The notes: generated by a model not told the origin, from the sequence alone. Shown: positions 21,599 to 36,000, numbered from the stretch's first letter. The stretch is DNA of 64,000 nt from Gnetum montanum (GCA_015680685.1 MNCI01035354.1:197921-261920), one strand, 5' to 3'. Numbers and translations: made by a program.

Positions 21599-23340
21599 TG
21601 TGACATCTTGTCCTTAGATGTCATGGCAAACATCAAATATTCATAATATTCAATATTATATGTAATAAGTACAATAGGGATAATGAATAAGAAAATAAAA
21701 ATAAAAGTTTTATTAATGTGAAAAAGGGTATATAGATAATCTTTTTAAAATTCCTTGGGGTTATCTTCCTTTAACATCTATCCTTTAGAGGAAATGCAAC
21801 ACTCCCACCATAGTTAGGTTTGTACTTGACTAGAAGGAATAACCAATCATCTTCCTATGCAACTTCACCTAGCATCCACTGCTTGCCTTTATTGACTTGA
21901 CAACTCCATGTTAGCATGACCTNGCTTGCCTTTATTGACTTGACAACTCCATGTTAGCATGACCTCTAATTCCTAAGTATAAATACCTTAATTCAAACCT
22001 TCAAAGGTTACCTTAAGAGATATGCCCATTATTATAAAGTACCTTTTTGGATATGAGTACAACTTGTACTTTCAAGTCTTATTACAATAATTACATTATT
22101 TGTTACAAAGTACCACCATCTTTTATTATGGAATGGCTCTATTTGAAAATGTGGATGTGATAATTCTAGCCTTAAGAATTATACTATCTCTATTGTTTTT
22201 TTTTTGCTAAGGAATCTATTATAAATCCCTTAGATTTACCACTTAAAATCCTTTGCTTTATAAAGCCACTTCCTAGATTCATTTCCACTACTGTTCAATC
22301 TTAGCAATGCACTCTACTTATGAATAAATTTTGAATTAAAAAGATAATAAATCCCAATAATATAACATTTGCAACGATAGTAGTTGCAACATCCTTGCAA
22401 ATTATAGTTTTTAATTTTCTAACAAACATATTAATTACCTACTTTAAATTTTAATTCTATCTTCTTCTATTGTACTTTAATCTCCACAAAAATAATGTGT
22501 ATGATAGATACCATCTAATAAATATTTTTAACTCTATTTTGAGAATTGTGCTAATGCTATAAAAAATTTCACTTTTAAGAGTTTGAAAAATAAGTCAAAG
22601 ATTCTCTAATTCAATCCAATAAAGAATTTTAGAATAATTAGAAAAATTGGGATCAAAATTCACTTTCCATTTCTAAGAAATAGAATTATTATGATGATTA
22701 ATTAAACATATAAGATTTAAATATTTCTTCACCATTTTAGAATTGGCAAGTTTAATAAGAAAAAAAGATTAAGAAAAAATTAATGGGCATGCAAAACGTT
22801 AACTTCACAGTATAAGGATAACTTGAATTATTAGTGTAAAACCTTTATTTTGGTAATTAAATTTGATAGGCCATAGAAAGATATATTAAGAAGTGATATT
22901 TTTTATGCAAATTCAAATAAATCATCATGTAAAATAAAATTAAAGGCTTTAGAATCCTTCACATTATCTATAATCTTAAAGACATTAGTATTCTTCATGT
23001 TCAAGTCATTCCTCATCAAAAAAAATTCCTTAGTAGAATATCTTTATTAGAAACCTTTGGGATTAATAGAACCTTAAAAAGTTGGCATGTGGAAGAAAAC
23101 CTTTAGTAATAAGAAAGAAAAATTCTCAATGTTATCCTATCACATTCCTATATAGTTCTTCTAATATATCATGTTAGCTATATGTTTTAGGATGTACCTA
23201 TAGTCAAATTATTTTGGTTTCAAGTGGCTATTTCATTGTCTTTTAAGATAAGAGATTACTAGTTAAAGTCATAATTAATACATTATTATATTTCTTTATA
23301 ATTATTTTAATATATCTTGTTGGATATATTTTTGACATAG
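21599..23340 (-). repeat. Q: probable Copia-type LTR (5' LTR, minus strand)
   Basis: The + strand edge TGTGACATC at 21,599 is fixed by the primer site just to its left. The right edge is not certain; about 23,340 ('gctacaca') is a guess. AT-rich, with no ORF of note. It contains the N at 21,923. Confidence 0.4.
21881..21965 (+). repeat. Exact 42-bp duplication around a single N
   Basis: Bases 21,881-21,922 and 21,924-21,965 are identical and flank one N at 21,923. An unmerged overlap at a contig join is the simplest explanation, so this is probably an assembly artefact. Confidence 0.85.
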
Positions 23341-23349
23341 CTACACAAA

Positions 23350-23419
23350 AAAATATTAGGCTTCTACTCATCCATCAATTCTCCCAAGACCTTACCTTTG
23401 TTGGATGAGCATTAAGCCT
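23350..23419 (+). repeat. Dispersed repeat R, copy 3, left half
   Basis: Matches copies 1 and 2 up to 'gatgagcattaagcct', then stops where element N begins. The right half ('agcctcttgttgatgacc') resumes at 43,310. The five shared bases AGCCT are the N target duplication. Confidence 0.7.
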
Positions 23420-24765
23420 TATGGATTGATGAACTTAGAGGAAAGGAGAATGAATGAGTATAAATAAAATAAAACTTAAACATAAATGCTAAAAATTAAT
23501 TAAATAAAAACTACATAGAAGGAAAAACTTAGTAATATGTATGGTAAAGCTCATCACTTTTAATCTATTGAAAATTAAACTATGGCTAGGGATATCATGG
23601 TGGTAGATCCTTGAATACTGCATACTCCCTATAGGGTAGATAAGTCCTTTAGTTGGTATTCCATAGGATTCCCTAGAATCTTGCAAGGCTAAGTACAAAT
23701 GTGGTGCTCTTGTAAGACATACTTATAAACCCTTAGGGCAAAGATAAAATAATAAAAACTTAGTCACTTGAATGAGAAGCCCTCAAGGAAACAATGTAAA
23801 TATTCCCTTAGAGAGTATCAATGCTCTTTAGAGCAATGGAAAAATGTAATGAAAACAAAGAATGTAGAGAAAGATTCTTATAATTAAATCTACATAAAAT
23901 AAGCATAAGATCTAGGGAAAAAACACAATTGATATAACTAGTCCTAGATAGAATGTAAACACAAATGATTTGATAGTAAATAAATCACAAATTAATAGAT
24001 CAACAAATCCTACAAAAAAATGTAGCAATGGTGAAGCAACTACCAACTTCTAATTTTTTTAACCCTAATGCAATCATTGATGTAATGCTATAATGAATCC
24101 AAAGGATGCAAGACAAGATGCCCAAGATAATCCGAAAGAAATCTTAATTCAATATGTAATGCAAACTTCAAAGTATGCCAATGGATAATTTGATGAAGAT
24201 GTTGACATTTCCTTTTATAAATCTCATGATTTAGAAGTTTCCTACCTCGAATTGAAGTTGATGAAATGACTAGAAATGAATTTTTTATTTTGAAGAATGG
24301 CTACTAGCATGTCCACTTCATGGCTTTGATATCCACTCTACAAAGATTAACTCTTAGATGATACATCTAAAAATAGATGGAATGTCCACCCTAATATTTG
24401 ATTGAATGCTACTTGGATGTTTACGCTCTAGGGTAAATGTTGACTCTATGAAACATCCCCCTTCTAGTATGGATGTTTACCATATCTAGAAACTAGCTTT
24501 TGAACTTTGTGTACTCTATATTAGGATGTCTACAATTGAACATGGACATCCACCCTACATCTGAGACTAGGAAAGGATCAACTTTGACTAACGAAAACTT
24601 CTTCCCATGAATCATGAATCACATACATAAATCTACAATAGCTTCTTCAATTTCTAATCTTAATTTTGACTTTGTAACTCAATAGATACCTTGCACACAT
24701 GTACAAATAATCATACTTCTCTAGTTTTTAATTTCTAGATCACTAAAATATGGGATAGATTAACA
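23420..24765 (-). repeat. N 3' LTR
   Basis: This 1,346-bp repeat pairs with 41,960-43,309. Shared blocks include 'aattaaacttaaacataaatg', 'tatggtaaagctca' and 'ttaaactatgg'. The minus-strand start TGTTAATC lies at 24,765, just after a purine-rich tract (24,766-24,781 read on the minus strand). Confidence 0.85.
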
Positions 24766-27249
24766 ATCTTCCACTTTTTGATAATGTCTAAAAACTTGAG
24801 AATGGGCAAGTAGCATATAATCTAATAATCATACAACAAAACATGAATTCAAAAGCATTTAGGTAATAAGGATGATATATGTGTTGAAAGATCTTATAAC
24901 ATGATAACCAAAGATGTAAACATCATCATCACATGTCCAAGCATAGTAAAATTAAGCATCTTAAGACCATAAAATATAAAACATCATAGCTGAACCTAGA
25001 AATCATTGATAAAACATAAGTATAAATAACCATAGCTAAAACATAAGATCCCTAAAAACAATAACATAATATGAAATACCCCTTGAGCCAATGGACATGG
25101 TTCTCATTATCTATTTTTTGTTTTTGGACATGATACAAAAAGGTGATTAGAGCTTCAACAATACTCAGTCTAACTCATCAAGCTACTTTGGAAGCTAATA
25201 TGTCTCTTCTTCTTCATTACCATTATTCAAACTATGTGGATCTCCATTTAAATCAACTAATTCAAATATAACTATTTAATTCTATCATGGATAAAGCTCA
25301 TATTTGAAGCTTGAAGACTATCCCACATACCAATGAGCATGAGAGCTATATAGAGAGTGGTGCCACTAATAGGTCTTTAATATTGGATGAGCAAAGAGAC
25401 TATTTATAGAACCCTTGATAATGAAATCATTTGAGGTTCTCTACCTCTTGGGAGATGACTCCTCCTTAACCTATACCTCTAGCTGTAAAGCATGTAAGCC
25501 ATGTGGATGATCCTTGTCACTCTACCACTCCTACTAATATGCTTTACCTACTAGTATAATGTGCTTATCAAAGTCCTAGTCTCTACCAAAGTCATAGCCT
25601 TAAGACCCATATCGAAAGCACATGCATAAGGAACATGCTTCTTAGATGATCATGTGGGTGTTCCAACCAGCTCCTTATCTAAGATGAAAGGAAGCTTCTC
25701 TTATTAACAACTATTAGGTTATCAATATCTCTTATTAAGCCTTTTAACCTATTTGCTTAACTTGGACAAGTTGTAGCCTATTTTTCCAAATTTTTTGGCA
25801 AAAGCCAATAAAGCCTTATTTAGGATGGAACCAAGTTGATTCCCAACTAATCTAAAATGAGAGAGATGCAATCTAGTACCCTATGATATATAAGATCCTA
25901 CTACTCTATCATAACCATCTCATTTCTTAGCATACTTTGCTATCCCCTTATTTCCATGAATAGTGGGCATGTCAGGGATGTCAATCTCCTCATTGCTAAT
26001 AATGAGGCCAGTCAACAATGAATGCCCAAAGATTTAAGCTTTAACATGTTCTAACATGATGTTTCTACAGATGATATACTCAAAGTCCAACGTCCTTCTT
26101 ACAAGTAAGAAATAGAAGATCAAAGCTTACTAAAAGAGTAAGAGATCATATATCCCACCCATGACTACAAGATTATAATATATGATAAGAGATATGATGA
26201 AACATATGATTTTATGTCTATCCTATGCATCTTATTCTTCAAAAACAAAGTTAGGATCCCCAAGTAATCTTAAGCCAAAATCCCTCTTAGTCACCATAAA
26301 TGTGGTATTCGCAAATATCTCATCAATTATGTTCACTCATAATTTGTGTGACTCTAGTAAATCATTAATCAAATTAGAAGAAACTATAATAACTATGATA
26401 TTAATTAATGTACTAAAAGTACTAGTATCTACATCCATGCCATGAATGTTGTAAAAAAAATCTCTAATCATGATCTTAGGAATAGCAACAAAGAGACCCA
26501 ACATAAATGACATCCCTAATGTATCAAAGTATGACTAATTCTAGGACCTTATATGATGCTTGAAATCAAGAAATATTTTAATAGGAATGAGGACCTTTTA
26601 CTGGAATTCATACATTTTTCATTCTATCTCAAATTTGAACAAAGGTTTATTCTTCTTGGTATGAAGAAATCTCACCTCCTATTATTCTTGCATTCCCTAA
26701 TTTACTACCTTGAAACTGATGTGTGCTTTCTTTTAGCATTTCCATGGTGTCTCTTACTTACTCTTTGCTTCTACTTCTTACCCTTCTTGTTGTTGGATAT
26801 TTTAAAAATAAGTGTAAAAGAGGGAAATAAGGATGTCTAGGGCTTTTATGGCCATGCCCTAGGGTCAAGGATGTCTTTTTTAATTTTTTTATCATGGTTA
26901 GGATGTCCCAATAATAGGGTGGACATCCCATGAACCCTTCAAAAACATCTCATATACATGGGGACATCTCACTCAAGGGGACCTGAGATTATGATGGACA
27001 TGTTACTAGAAGGTTAGATGCACTAGCTAACCTAAGATCTAATTTTCAAGAAGTGTGTGGGGGATTCACGTACCTTAAAAATTATCCTATAGTTATAGAA
27101 AAATACTTAGAAAAAATAAAAAAATAAAAAGCAAAAAGCTAAAAATCCTAAGAAACCTACCTTACCCTACAAGTTAAGAAAAAAATTTGACCTTAACTTA
27201 CCTATTTGGGAATGGTTCCAATCTTACCATCATGTAGTAATGATGTAGG
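24766..27249 (-). other. N internal region, 3' part, unrecognised
   Basis: Minus-strand reading gives broken open stretches (around 25,730-25,980 and 26,180-26,480) without a recognised pol motif. Stops are frequent. Open frames on the + strand (26,182-26,445; 26,553-26,840) are probably shadows. N may be a derivative that lost pol, or pol may be too decayed to see. Confidence 0.4.
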
Positions 27250-27254
27250 ATGAG

Positions 27255-28088
27255 TGATGAGTAGTGGAGGTATCCTAACACTCTACCATACAATTTACAA
27301 GTGTTTTCTTACAACCAAATCATAATTCATGGATGGACAATGTAATTATGCTTGTAATTGATGTTAAGTTTGTGATTGTTGTCCTCTCACCTTGAGTTAG
27401 TGAAGGCTAAATGTATGGTTTAACTCACAATGAGGCATATGATATTTGATGTTGTAAGGCTTAAATAATTCCTAGTGATGAACATGATTAAAAATGAAAC
27501 TTCAGTCTATGTCTAAGTAACATTGAAATGAGAGTGTATTTTATCCTAGAGTGATAGGTATGTGTTCCTAGTTTATCGGTCACATCTTGGACTCATGTAG
27601 TTATCACTAGAATTACCAAGTGGAATTACTATTAAGCAAATCAAACAATACCACTACCGAGTTACTAGATAACCACACTTAATGCTCAAAACTAGTTGTA
27701 CCCATTCTGCTATACTAATAAGCATGTGAAGTAGAATGCTGTAATGATGGAAAACAACTTTGATCTTTATTACCATGCATAAATTGTGTCCAAGTACAAT
27801 TTACTTGAATAAAGATTTTGGTCAACTATCTAACATCACATTGTAGGCATTCACTCTCTACTACAACTATGAAACAAAATTGCAAGAGTTTGACTAAGTG
27901 TTTGTTTGAATAATTATCGATTGTATGCCTAAGTGCCAATATTTATAGGGCTATACAAAGCCCAAGATATCACATCAACAATGACATAGGATGGGCTACA
28001 ACATCATAGCTACAATATCATTGATACAATATTGTAGTTATGATATTGTAGTTATGATATCACAATGGTAAAAAATTTGCTTTTATCA
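27255..28088 (-). repeat. M 3' LTR
   Basis: Begins TGATGAG on the + strand and ends 'ttttatca'. The neighbouring 'tacccccacaactgac' (minus-strand tail 'gtcagttgtgggggta') matches the pre-LTR motif of E1 and P. The U3 contains repeated ATATTGTAGTTATGATAT. Confidence 0.85.
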
Positions 28089-28248
28089 TACCCCCACAAC
28101 TGACTAGAAACTTGTCCTCAAGTTAAAAGAATATCATAATAGAGTTCCTTACAAAATTTGGAGGTAGACTTGACTTGACATGACTAACTATTTACATGAC
28201 TTGATGAATGTTGCATTGGTGTGTTTACAAAATGACATAGTAATCATG

Positions 28249-28267
28249 ACAAAAAAAAAAAAAAAAA
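28249..28267. repeat. Poly-A run
   Basis: About 18 A residues inside the M internal region. Possibly slippage or a minor insertion tail; no element was recognised around it. Confidence 0.6.
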
Positions 28268-28779
28268 CAAAACTTGAAGTAGCTCAATGTAGCCTTATGT
28301 TCCTGGTCGTTGAGGCTCTTCCATCGGCTTCTTCCCTTTATCCTCTAGCTTCTAGAATTAATAATGGTTTAGGAGCACATGAAGTTTTTCTTCTTCTATC
28401 CTTGGATCATATACTATCCACACTTGTTGAGAAATGTGGAATGGGAATAATACATCCCATGAACATGGAAGTTGTGAAAACGTTTGATTGGTCTTCACAT
28501 ATCAAGCTGTGAACTATCACCTTTCTTCCTTAAAAGATCTGGCTACCTTTTTGAGTTCTTGGTAGTTAGACATTCTACGTGCAAAATTTGCTGCAACATC
28601 TTTCTAACCTTAGTAACTAGACTTAACAATTTCAAGTTCAAAGTTTCTCACATGTAATTTTTGCAATGCATCTTTCTATTTAAAAACTCTTTCTTATACA
28701 TTGCATACATGACTGCTACCTACTACTCAAGTTCTTTTCTAGGCTACCCTACTCTTAACATAGCTAAGTTAGCATATTA

Positions 28780-31000
28780 GAGATTTGCTAACCCCATGTA
28801 TTTTTTCAGGTTCTCAATCTATAGGTCTTTGGTTTTAACCTTGGCTTGGTGAATGTGGGCGAGACTATCAAGGATGGGCTGCCAATTAGGGGTTTGAGTA
28901 GTGATGGAGTTGATTTTGGCCTTTGCCATATAGATTTCTTTCTCATTGACTTGTTTATACATCCCCACTTGGTCCCTAAAATACTCCTTAAGAATTTCAT
29001 GTCTATTAGCCTCATTTTACAATGTGCTTATTTCAATTGTAAACTTTTATTGGATTGCATGGACTTCTTTCATTGACAGGTTTCTATTTTCTTAGGCTAA
29101 TCGACTAATGTATTGGTTGACTCTCATTAGTTGTTCTCTAAGTTAGTGAATGCTTTCCTCGAGAACATTTTTCTACTTTTCTACATCATTCAACCTTGTG
29201 TTATTTGCAATGAACTTCTTATTTTCTTCTTTGAGGGTAGTTAAGGCTTTGGCATTGCACATTGCCTTTTCTCCTTCTTCATATGAATGTTATGGGCAAT
29301 CAGCTACCTCACTAGATCAATTTTGAATTAGTCAAGTTGGTTTGGGGCCATGAATTATGTAAGGCCTCTTCTTTTGGCTCTTAGAGTTTTTAATTCTATT
29401 TGTAGCCTCTACACTTTATTTTTTACGTGTTCCACCCTTGTTTTAGCCATTACTAACTTTTCTTTTGTGGCAATGAGGTTATACTACACTACAATGATAT
29501 CACTAGGAATATTAAACAAATTTTGCATGTCCTACCCTATTTGTGGTAGTTTGTCTAGTACATCCTCATGTTGAATAGGAATCATGGAGGTACTAACTAG
29601 CATTTGTGTGTCTCTTATTCTTAAAAGATCAATTGGTGGCACAATAGGGACATTACCAGATTCTTTAATGTGGTCATTAATGAATTTGGTTGCTCTTATT
29701 GCATCTTGATGTTGCATAATCACAACCGTGGCACCTTCTCCAGTTTCAAGCATCACTTGGAATGATGTAGCATTCCTTGAGATTTGTTGCACCCAGTCTT
29801 CCTCCCCTTCTACATGTAATGATATTTGCCCACTTTCTGGATATATGGAAACTGTGGGCTTGATTGAGCTTTCGCTAACTTGATAGAGATTGATAGTTTT
29901 CCTTGTTTCCCAATTGATGGTTTCTACGATTTGTTGCAAATGACTCATCAATTGCCTATAATCTTAGGGTGGTGGTGGTGGAGCTTGCTGCTCTTGTCGA
30001 TCTCCAGCAAATGGTTGGCTATTGGATCCTACTTCTTGTTGCTGACTTGTAATTAGAATGTTACTAGTTGGAGTTGGTCCTAAAGCTCTCTTGGTGCTTG
30101 TTGGATTCTCTAGCTAATCCTTCTTGGGTGGCACTAACTTGAACATCTTGGCATAAGAAGCATCCTAGGCTTTTCGTGGAACATCATTAGTGTAAACCAA
30201 AATTACTACTTATCTACATAGATTCCTTATTAGGTAGGGAAATGATAGTATCAACTTCCCCACCTTCTTCTCCTTCAACTACCTTTGAATTTGTAGGAAG
30301 AGCAAATGGATGATGTTGACATTGAATTTCCCCATCAAAATTGCACTTCCTTGAGTCACATATGTTGAAATTTGATTGAGCCTCTTGATTGAAAACAAGT
30401 GACATCCCAATATTGAAATAGATCTTTTCTTCTAGTGAGAGCTCACTATCACCTTTATCTTCTTTGAGATATGCCCTTTGTAATCATAACTTCTTTACAT
30501 CTGTATCTAACATGGTTGAAATTTGTGCCACACTGGCTCCTTCATTTGGAATATTAAGGGTCTTAGTAATTGCCTCTATTGATTATGGGACTAATACCCC
30601 TTCAATCTTTAATGTAGCATCAACTTGTTTATTTTTTCAAAATTAGAGAGTCTCTCTTAGGTACCATTTGGTATTATTTGATAATGTAGGTCATAGGGGG
30701 GATGCTTGAAGTTGCATCTTCACAGCCTTTGAAGAAAACTCCATAAATGGATCAAAATTCAATTTCATGATGACTATGGACATGATAGAATTCTCCTGTA
30801 TGGATTGGAGGCATTTATTAGATAGTGTGAGGTGCTATCTTTGTTTAGGTGCAGGTGGTGCCTCTGCTTTAGCTTAGGCAGATTGGGAAAAAGTAGAAAC
30901 ATGGTGATGAATGTTAAATGACTAAGCCTCCTTCTTCACATGTTCTATTTAATGATTTTTTCCCCTTCTTGGCCTTTTCCATGGCCTCTTGGTCTCTTAC
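28780..31000 (-). pseudogene. M extra ORF with coiled coil (decayed)
   Basis: The minus-strand open piece at 29,532-29,951 (139 aa) matches E1 (MSHLxxIxEtINW; VxMQHQDA; DHIKES; HEDVLDxL). The piece at 28,806-29,015 matches the E1 region near 4,150-4,300. At 29,960-30,190 the reading corresponds to the proline/glutamine-rich linker of the E1 ORF. The N-terminal domain is too damaged to place exactly. It has the same order as E1, in the same place between integrase and LTR. Confidence 0.6.
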
Positions 31001-33390
31001 TCCTTGGTTGTGAAGGTCCTTCTACTTTAGGTCTCTTTGGGATCATTTGCAATCATTAAGAATTTAAGGTTACCAAAGTGTTTAAATTAGTTCATTATTC
31101 TTCTCGTACTCTTGGTTGGATTAAGCTCTTATTGTTTGATATTAGTTATGTTTCTTATTATGGCTACAAAGTTAGAAAAGTTTCAAAAAGAAACCTCCTA
31201 AGTGTTGTATCTTTAATTATTATGATGTTTCATAGTTATCATTTTCTTATTTATCATGCCCTAAAATGGTCGGTATGGCTAGTTAGGAGAGTTGGTTAAG
31301 TCCTTCAAGTTAGATTTGATTGGTTAGTTAAAAAAATTCTTATTGTATCCTTATACTTGTTCTTTATAATGTCTTCCAAGGATTAGAAACTTTTGGCTCA
31401 AATTTCTAGATGTACATGCAATGAACCCCTCCACAACTAATTTGATTGCTTCATGATCAATAGGATTTAGGAATTTCTCAAATTAGAGCTATGGGGAAGA
31501 AGTTATGGATTTGGGAAGTTAGTTTGCTAGAGCTCAAAGAAAGAGTTGTAAAAATTTCTTTTGTTACAAAATGAAGGAATGAAAATTTTGCTAACTCCTA
31601 TGTGTATATATATTATTTTTATATGTGCAACATTGTAGATGCGACATCGTAGCTACAATGTTACCATTGAAAAATTTTGAGTTTTTGAGAATTTTCCAAG
31701 GAAAAAATGAGTCAATTGGATGATTTGGAAGACATGAAGACTATCTAAAGGATCATGGATCATAGATGATGCTTAGGATTTAAAAATTTAGCATTTGAAA
31801 GTCTTAAGGAAGGGATCTCGGATAACAAAAGTTTATTGAGCATATATGAGAAGGATGAAGAGTTATGGATGTATGGACAAGTTGTTGGACTTAGGGAAGT
31901 AAACATTGAATTCCAAAGTTCTCTGGAAACCCTAAGATGATGTTGATTTGGTTGTTAGGTATGAGCTACAATAATTATACAAGTGGATCCTTTTCATAGT
32001 AGGCTCTAGCCCTTAGTGCCCTTGTATAACCACACCTAGAAGTGTTCATAGGCACCCAAGGAGTTGAATGTAAAACATACTTTTTTTTCAAAACACACAT
32101 GTTTGTACCACCAAAATGGAAAAAGAACACTATATTATACAAAACTATGGAATTATAACTAAATATAAGAGTGAAATGAGATGTATTTGAGAAGGGATTA
32201 TAGGGATTAGGATGTGAGGTGTCCTACCATAGGCATAATGAATTATTATGTGTGAGATGTGGTTAAAGCAATCATCAACCTTTCTATCCAAAGTTCAAAA
32301 CAAGTCCATAGCAGTTTCAATGACATCAAGTGTTTTCTTCACAACTAACAATCATAAGGCTATCACCGTTACAAGAAGTATTATTAGTTGACATGTTGCT
32401 CAAGGGGGGAGTTTATTAATTACATTTTTTTTGAGATTCATAAGAAGTTACCTACCTTCAGGCATGGGTAACATGCCTTTTCAGTGGAACCCCTAAAAAT
32501 TGTATTCTATGCATTCATTTTATTTTCTACTGTGTTGATCTTACCAAGGGACTATCTTTAGACATGGTTAACATGGCTTTCTAGTGACATGGTAAGGCAA
32601 CACTCATTATACTTTTACTCATTTTTCATTAGAACTGAAGAAAATAATACCATTGTAATGATAGGATAAGACTCATAATAGCAATCCTAAAGAATCTACA
32701 ATTATCCTTGATGTCATATCCTTTTCATTCCCACTTGGTTTGTCACTTATCAATCCAGGAAAAATGATCCCAAGTTTATTCCTAGTTTTATTGTGAGAAG
32801 AATATCATTATGGCCATGGTAAGAACCTCTTATTATTGGGAATGGGTGGATATATCTTGTGGTCTCACTGTATATAGAATCAAACTTTTCATAATTTAAT
32901 AATATAGAGAAATCTTCACCTTATTGGGGCTACCTCTTGTTTTATTTTTTCATACCAATCAAAAAATTAACAAAGTATGTACAAGAAAAAATAATGGCAA
33001 AGTATAAGGAAAATTGGAAAAAGATAATAAAAATTGCAAAGATAGTAAGAATGAAAGATTATAAAAAGAATGTAAAAATGTTAAAGAATGAAAGATGGTT
33101 AAGAATTAAAAAAACATAAAAGAAATGAAAAAATATTAAAGAATATGAAAAGGTAACAAGAAAAGAAAAGAAAAAGGTTTAGTATGGTACCTACGTGTCA
33201 CTTGGAACACCCACATGACTATTATTAGAAATAGTCAATTAGAAGACTAAATGGACTAAGGATGGGTTAATGGATTGGGTAGAATCTAACATAATTAGAA
33301 TATTCATAATAGGGTTTGGCTTGTTGGATATTTACTAGAATGGGTTTATGTGGACTGGATGAGTGATAAATTTTCATGGTGCTAGATAGA
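31001..33390 (-). other. M post-integrase region, no intact gene
   Basis: Around 32,440-32,500 the minus strand carries the 'ggttccac...acatg...cccatgcctgaagg' block found in E1 (about 630-670) and P (51,150-51,180), which anchors the alignment. The stretch 32,937-33,119 is A-rich low complexity. No coding content is supported. Confidence 0.5.
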
Positions 33391-34430
33391 TAAGTAACCT
33401 AGATGATGTATGGTCCCTCCCACAGAGTTTGGAACTTAGTCTTTTGAGGCACATGATCAGGATTATAGAATAGGATCTTATCAACTGGTTGAATTAATAC
33501 TTGGCATATTCATGTGTAATTCCTATGCTTAGAGTGCTTCTTGTGGACTTCATTGCTCATGAGGGCTACCAACCTATTCTCTTCTAGAAGGTTGAGATTC
33601 ATAAGTTGTTCCTTTTAGGCTAAGGTCAGGTCTAAGTCCAATTTACTAGTAGTAGCTAAAGTGTGCAGCTTTGCCTTGATCAGAAGTGTAGGCAGTTTTC
33701 CAGAAACTAACTCATAAGACAAATATCCTATGGGTAGTTTCCATGTCATTCTATAGGCCCATAGAGCATCATTTAGTTTCATGCTCTAATTATTTCTAAT
33801 TCTACTAACCATTCTAGTTAATATTCTTGTAATTTCTTAGTTAGTTACATTAGCTTGACCATTGGCTTGGGGATGATATGGTGTGGTCAATTCATGATTT
33901 ACCGTTAGCTATTGCATGAGCTTCTTAAATGTAGCACCTATGAAATGGGTTTCATTATCTGAGATGAGCATCATTGGTATTCTAAATCTATTTATCACAT
34001 GTTATTGGAAAAATTTGGTAGTTGTTTTGGCTATACAATTTTTAACTACAGCTGCCTCTACCCACTTTGGAAAATAATCAATAGTCACTATAATATAAGC
34101 TTTCCATTCAACATCAGCGTAATGGGCCCCATGAAGTCAATTCCCCATATATCAAATGGTTCCAATGACTAAATCCATTGCTATGGCCCTTCATTTCTAG
34201 TTGATATTCCTCCATCACATTGACATCTTTCACAAGATTGGGTGAAACTATGTGCATCCCAAAACATGGTAGGCCAAAAGTAGCCTACAGTCATTAATTT
34301 GATTGCTCTCCTTTGTCCAACATAATGGCCATCACATAATCCTATGTGAATCTTGTAGGACCCTATGTTTGTTCTCTTCAAGTACAGACCATCATACTAA
34401 TCCATCAACACAAATTTTGTAAAGGTTCCC
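33391..34430 (-). pseudogene. M integrase
   Basis: The minus-strand open piece 34,181-34,381 carries the zinc-binding part (GHYVGQRRAIKL, then CERCQCDGG), and the core domain follows to about 33,400. The core shows ISDN-type and NGQA-type motifs, but the third catalytic residue (normally E in DD35E) appears as N. Several stops interrupt it. It would have inserted cDNA into the genome and is clearly inactive. Confidence 0.7.
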
Positions 34431-36000
34431 ATTTATTTCTATATATCTCTTTACCTAATGGAGGAACTATTCTTTTTGCTTTCTACTCCACTCAATAGGA
34501 AGTTCTTGTGTTGTTAAGTAAACCTTGTAGTTTGTGGTCCATGAATTTACTATTGAGTTAATAGACATTGTTGTTTTTATGAATAAGTCCTCATTAGGAA
34601 ACTGATCTGACAATGGTTCTCCTTCATCTTGTGATTTCGATTTGAGCCTTGGCAAGTGATTTGCTACTACATTTTTGGTGCCTTTTTTGTCGAACATGGT
34701 GATGTCAAACTCTTGCAATGTGACAAGCTATCTGATCACCTGGGCACTTACCACTAGTTTATTCATTAAGAATCTTATTTCACTACAATAGGTATGGACA
34801 TATATGGGGTACTTGAGCACATAGTGTTTGAACTTCTCTAGTGCGTACACCAATACCATAAGCTCCTTTTCTATGGTGGTGTAATTAAGTTGTGCTCTGG
34901 TGATACTTTTGCTGGCACAATGTATGTAATATCTGCTGGCACAATGTATGTAATATGATCTTTTTTGGTCATCTAGCTACATGAGTACTACACCCAGTGC
35001 ATAATTTGAAGCATCTATCATGATGTGGAAAGGCTTAGACCAATCTAGATCTTGGACAATTAGTGTTTCTATTAACTTCTATTTTAAATTTTAAAACATC
35101 TTCTCACATGATTCTTTCCACTAAAATGGTTCATCCTTCTTGCTTAGCTCTACTAACAATTTTTCTATTTTTGAGAAATTTTCTATAAATCTTTTGTAGT
35201 ATCCTATGTGGCTCAGAAATGATTTGACATCTTTGATAGTTTGTGGCCTTTCGATGAGGTTTTGTATGACTTTGATGTTTTCTTGATCTACCTCAATTTC
35301 CTTCTATAAGGGCCTGTATCCTAGTACAATCCCATCTTGGACCATTAAATGACTTTTGTGCTAATTGAGCTTCAAGTTTGTTTCTACACATCTTTTCTAT
35401 ACTTGCTTTAATTGGTCCAATGCTTGTTTAAAATAAAACCCATAAGTAGAAAAATTGTCCATAAATACTTCTATATCATTACCTATTTATATTTGGAAGA
35501 TACTTATTACTAATCTCTAAAAGGTAGCAAAAGCATTGTGCAAACCAAAAGACATTTTCTTATATGCAAACATTCCCCATGGACTAATAAATGTTGTCTT
35601 TTCGTGGTCCTCTAGTGCAATGCAGATCTAGTTATATCCACTGTACCCATCAAGGAAGCTATAGTATTGATTTCCTGTTATAGTATCTAGGACTTGGTCA
35701 ACAAACGATAGGGGAAAATGGTCTTTGAATGTCATAGAGTTCAACAACTAGAAATCAATACATACTCTCCACTTACCACCATTTTTTTGAACAATGACCA
35801 ATGGGATTACACATTCACTATTTTCAATTGGGAATATAAATCTTACTGTTAATAACTTTTCCAATTCTTATTTTACTGCCTCTTTAAGCTTAGGACACAG
35901 CCTTCTTTGAGGTTGAAGATGTGGCTTAATGGTTGGATTTGTGTATATCTGGTATTAACAAACTTGCGAATCAATGCTTGTTATCTCATTATAAGACCAT
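34431..36000 (-). pseudogene. M reverse transcriptase and RNase H
   Basis: Minus-strand translation resembles Athila RT over 35,200-35,800 (TFKDHFPL-type, YSFLDGYSGYN-type and FMDNF motifs). In the catalytic FMDDF-type motif the second Asp is Asn (codon AAT at 35,454-35,456 on the minus strand). RNase H lies at about 34,480-35,060, and the open piece at 34,467-34,718 is its C-terminal end. A 24-bp in-frame tandem duplication sits at 34,911-34,958. Many stops; inactive. Confidence 0.75.
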
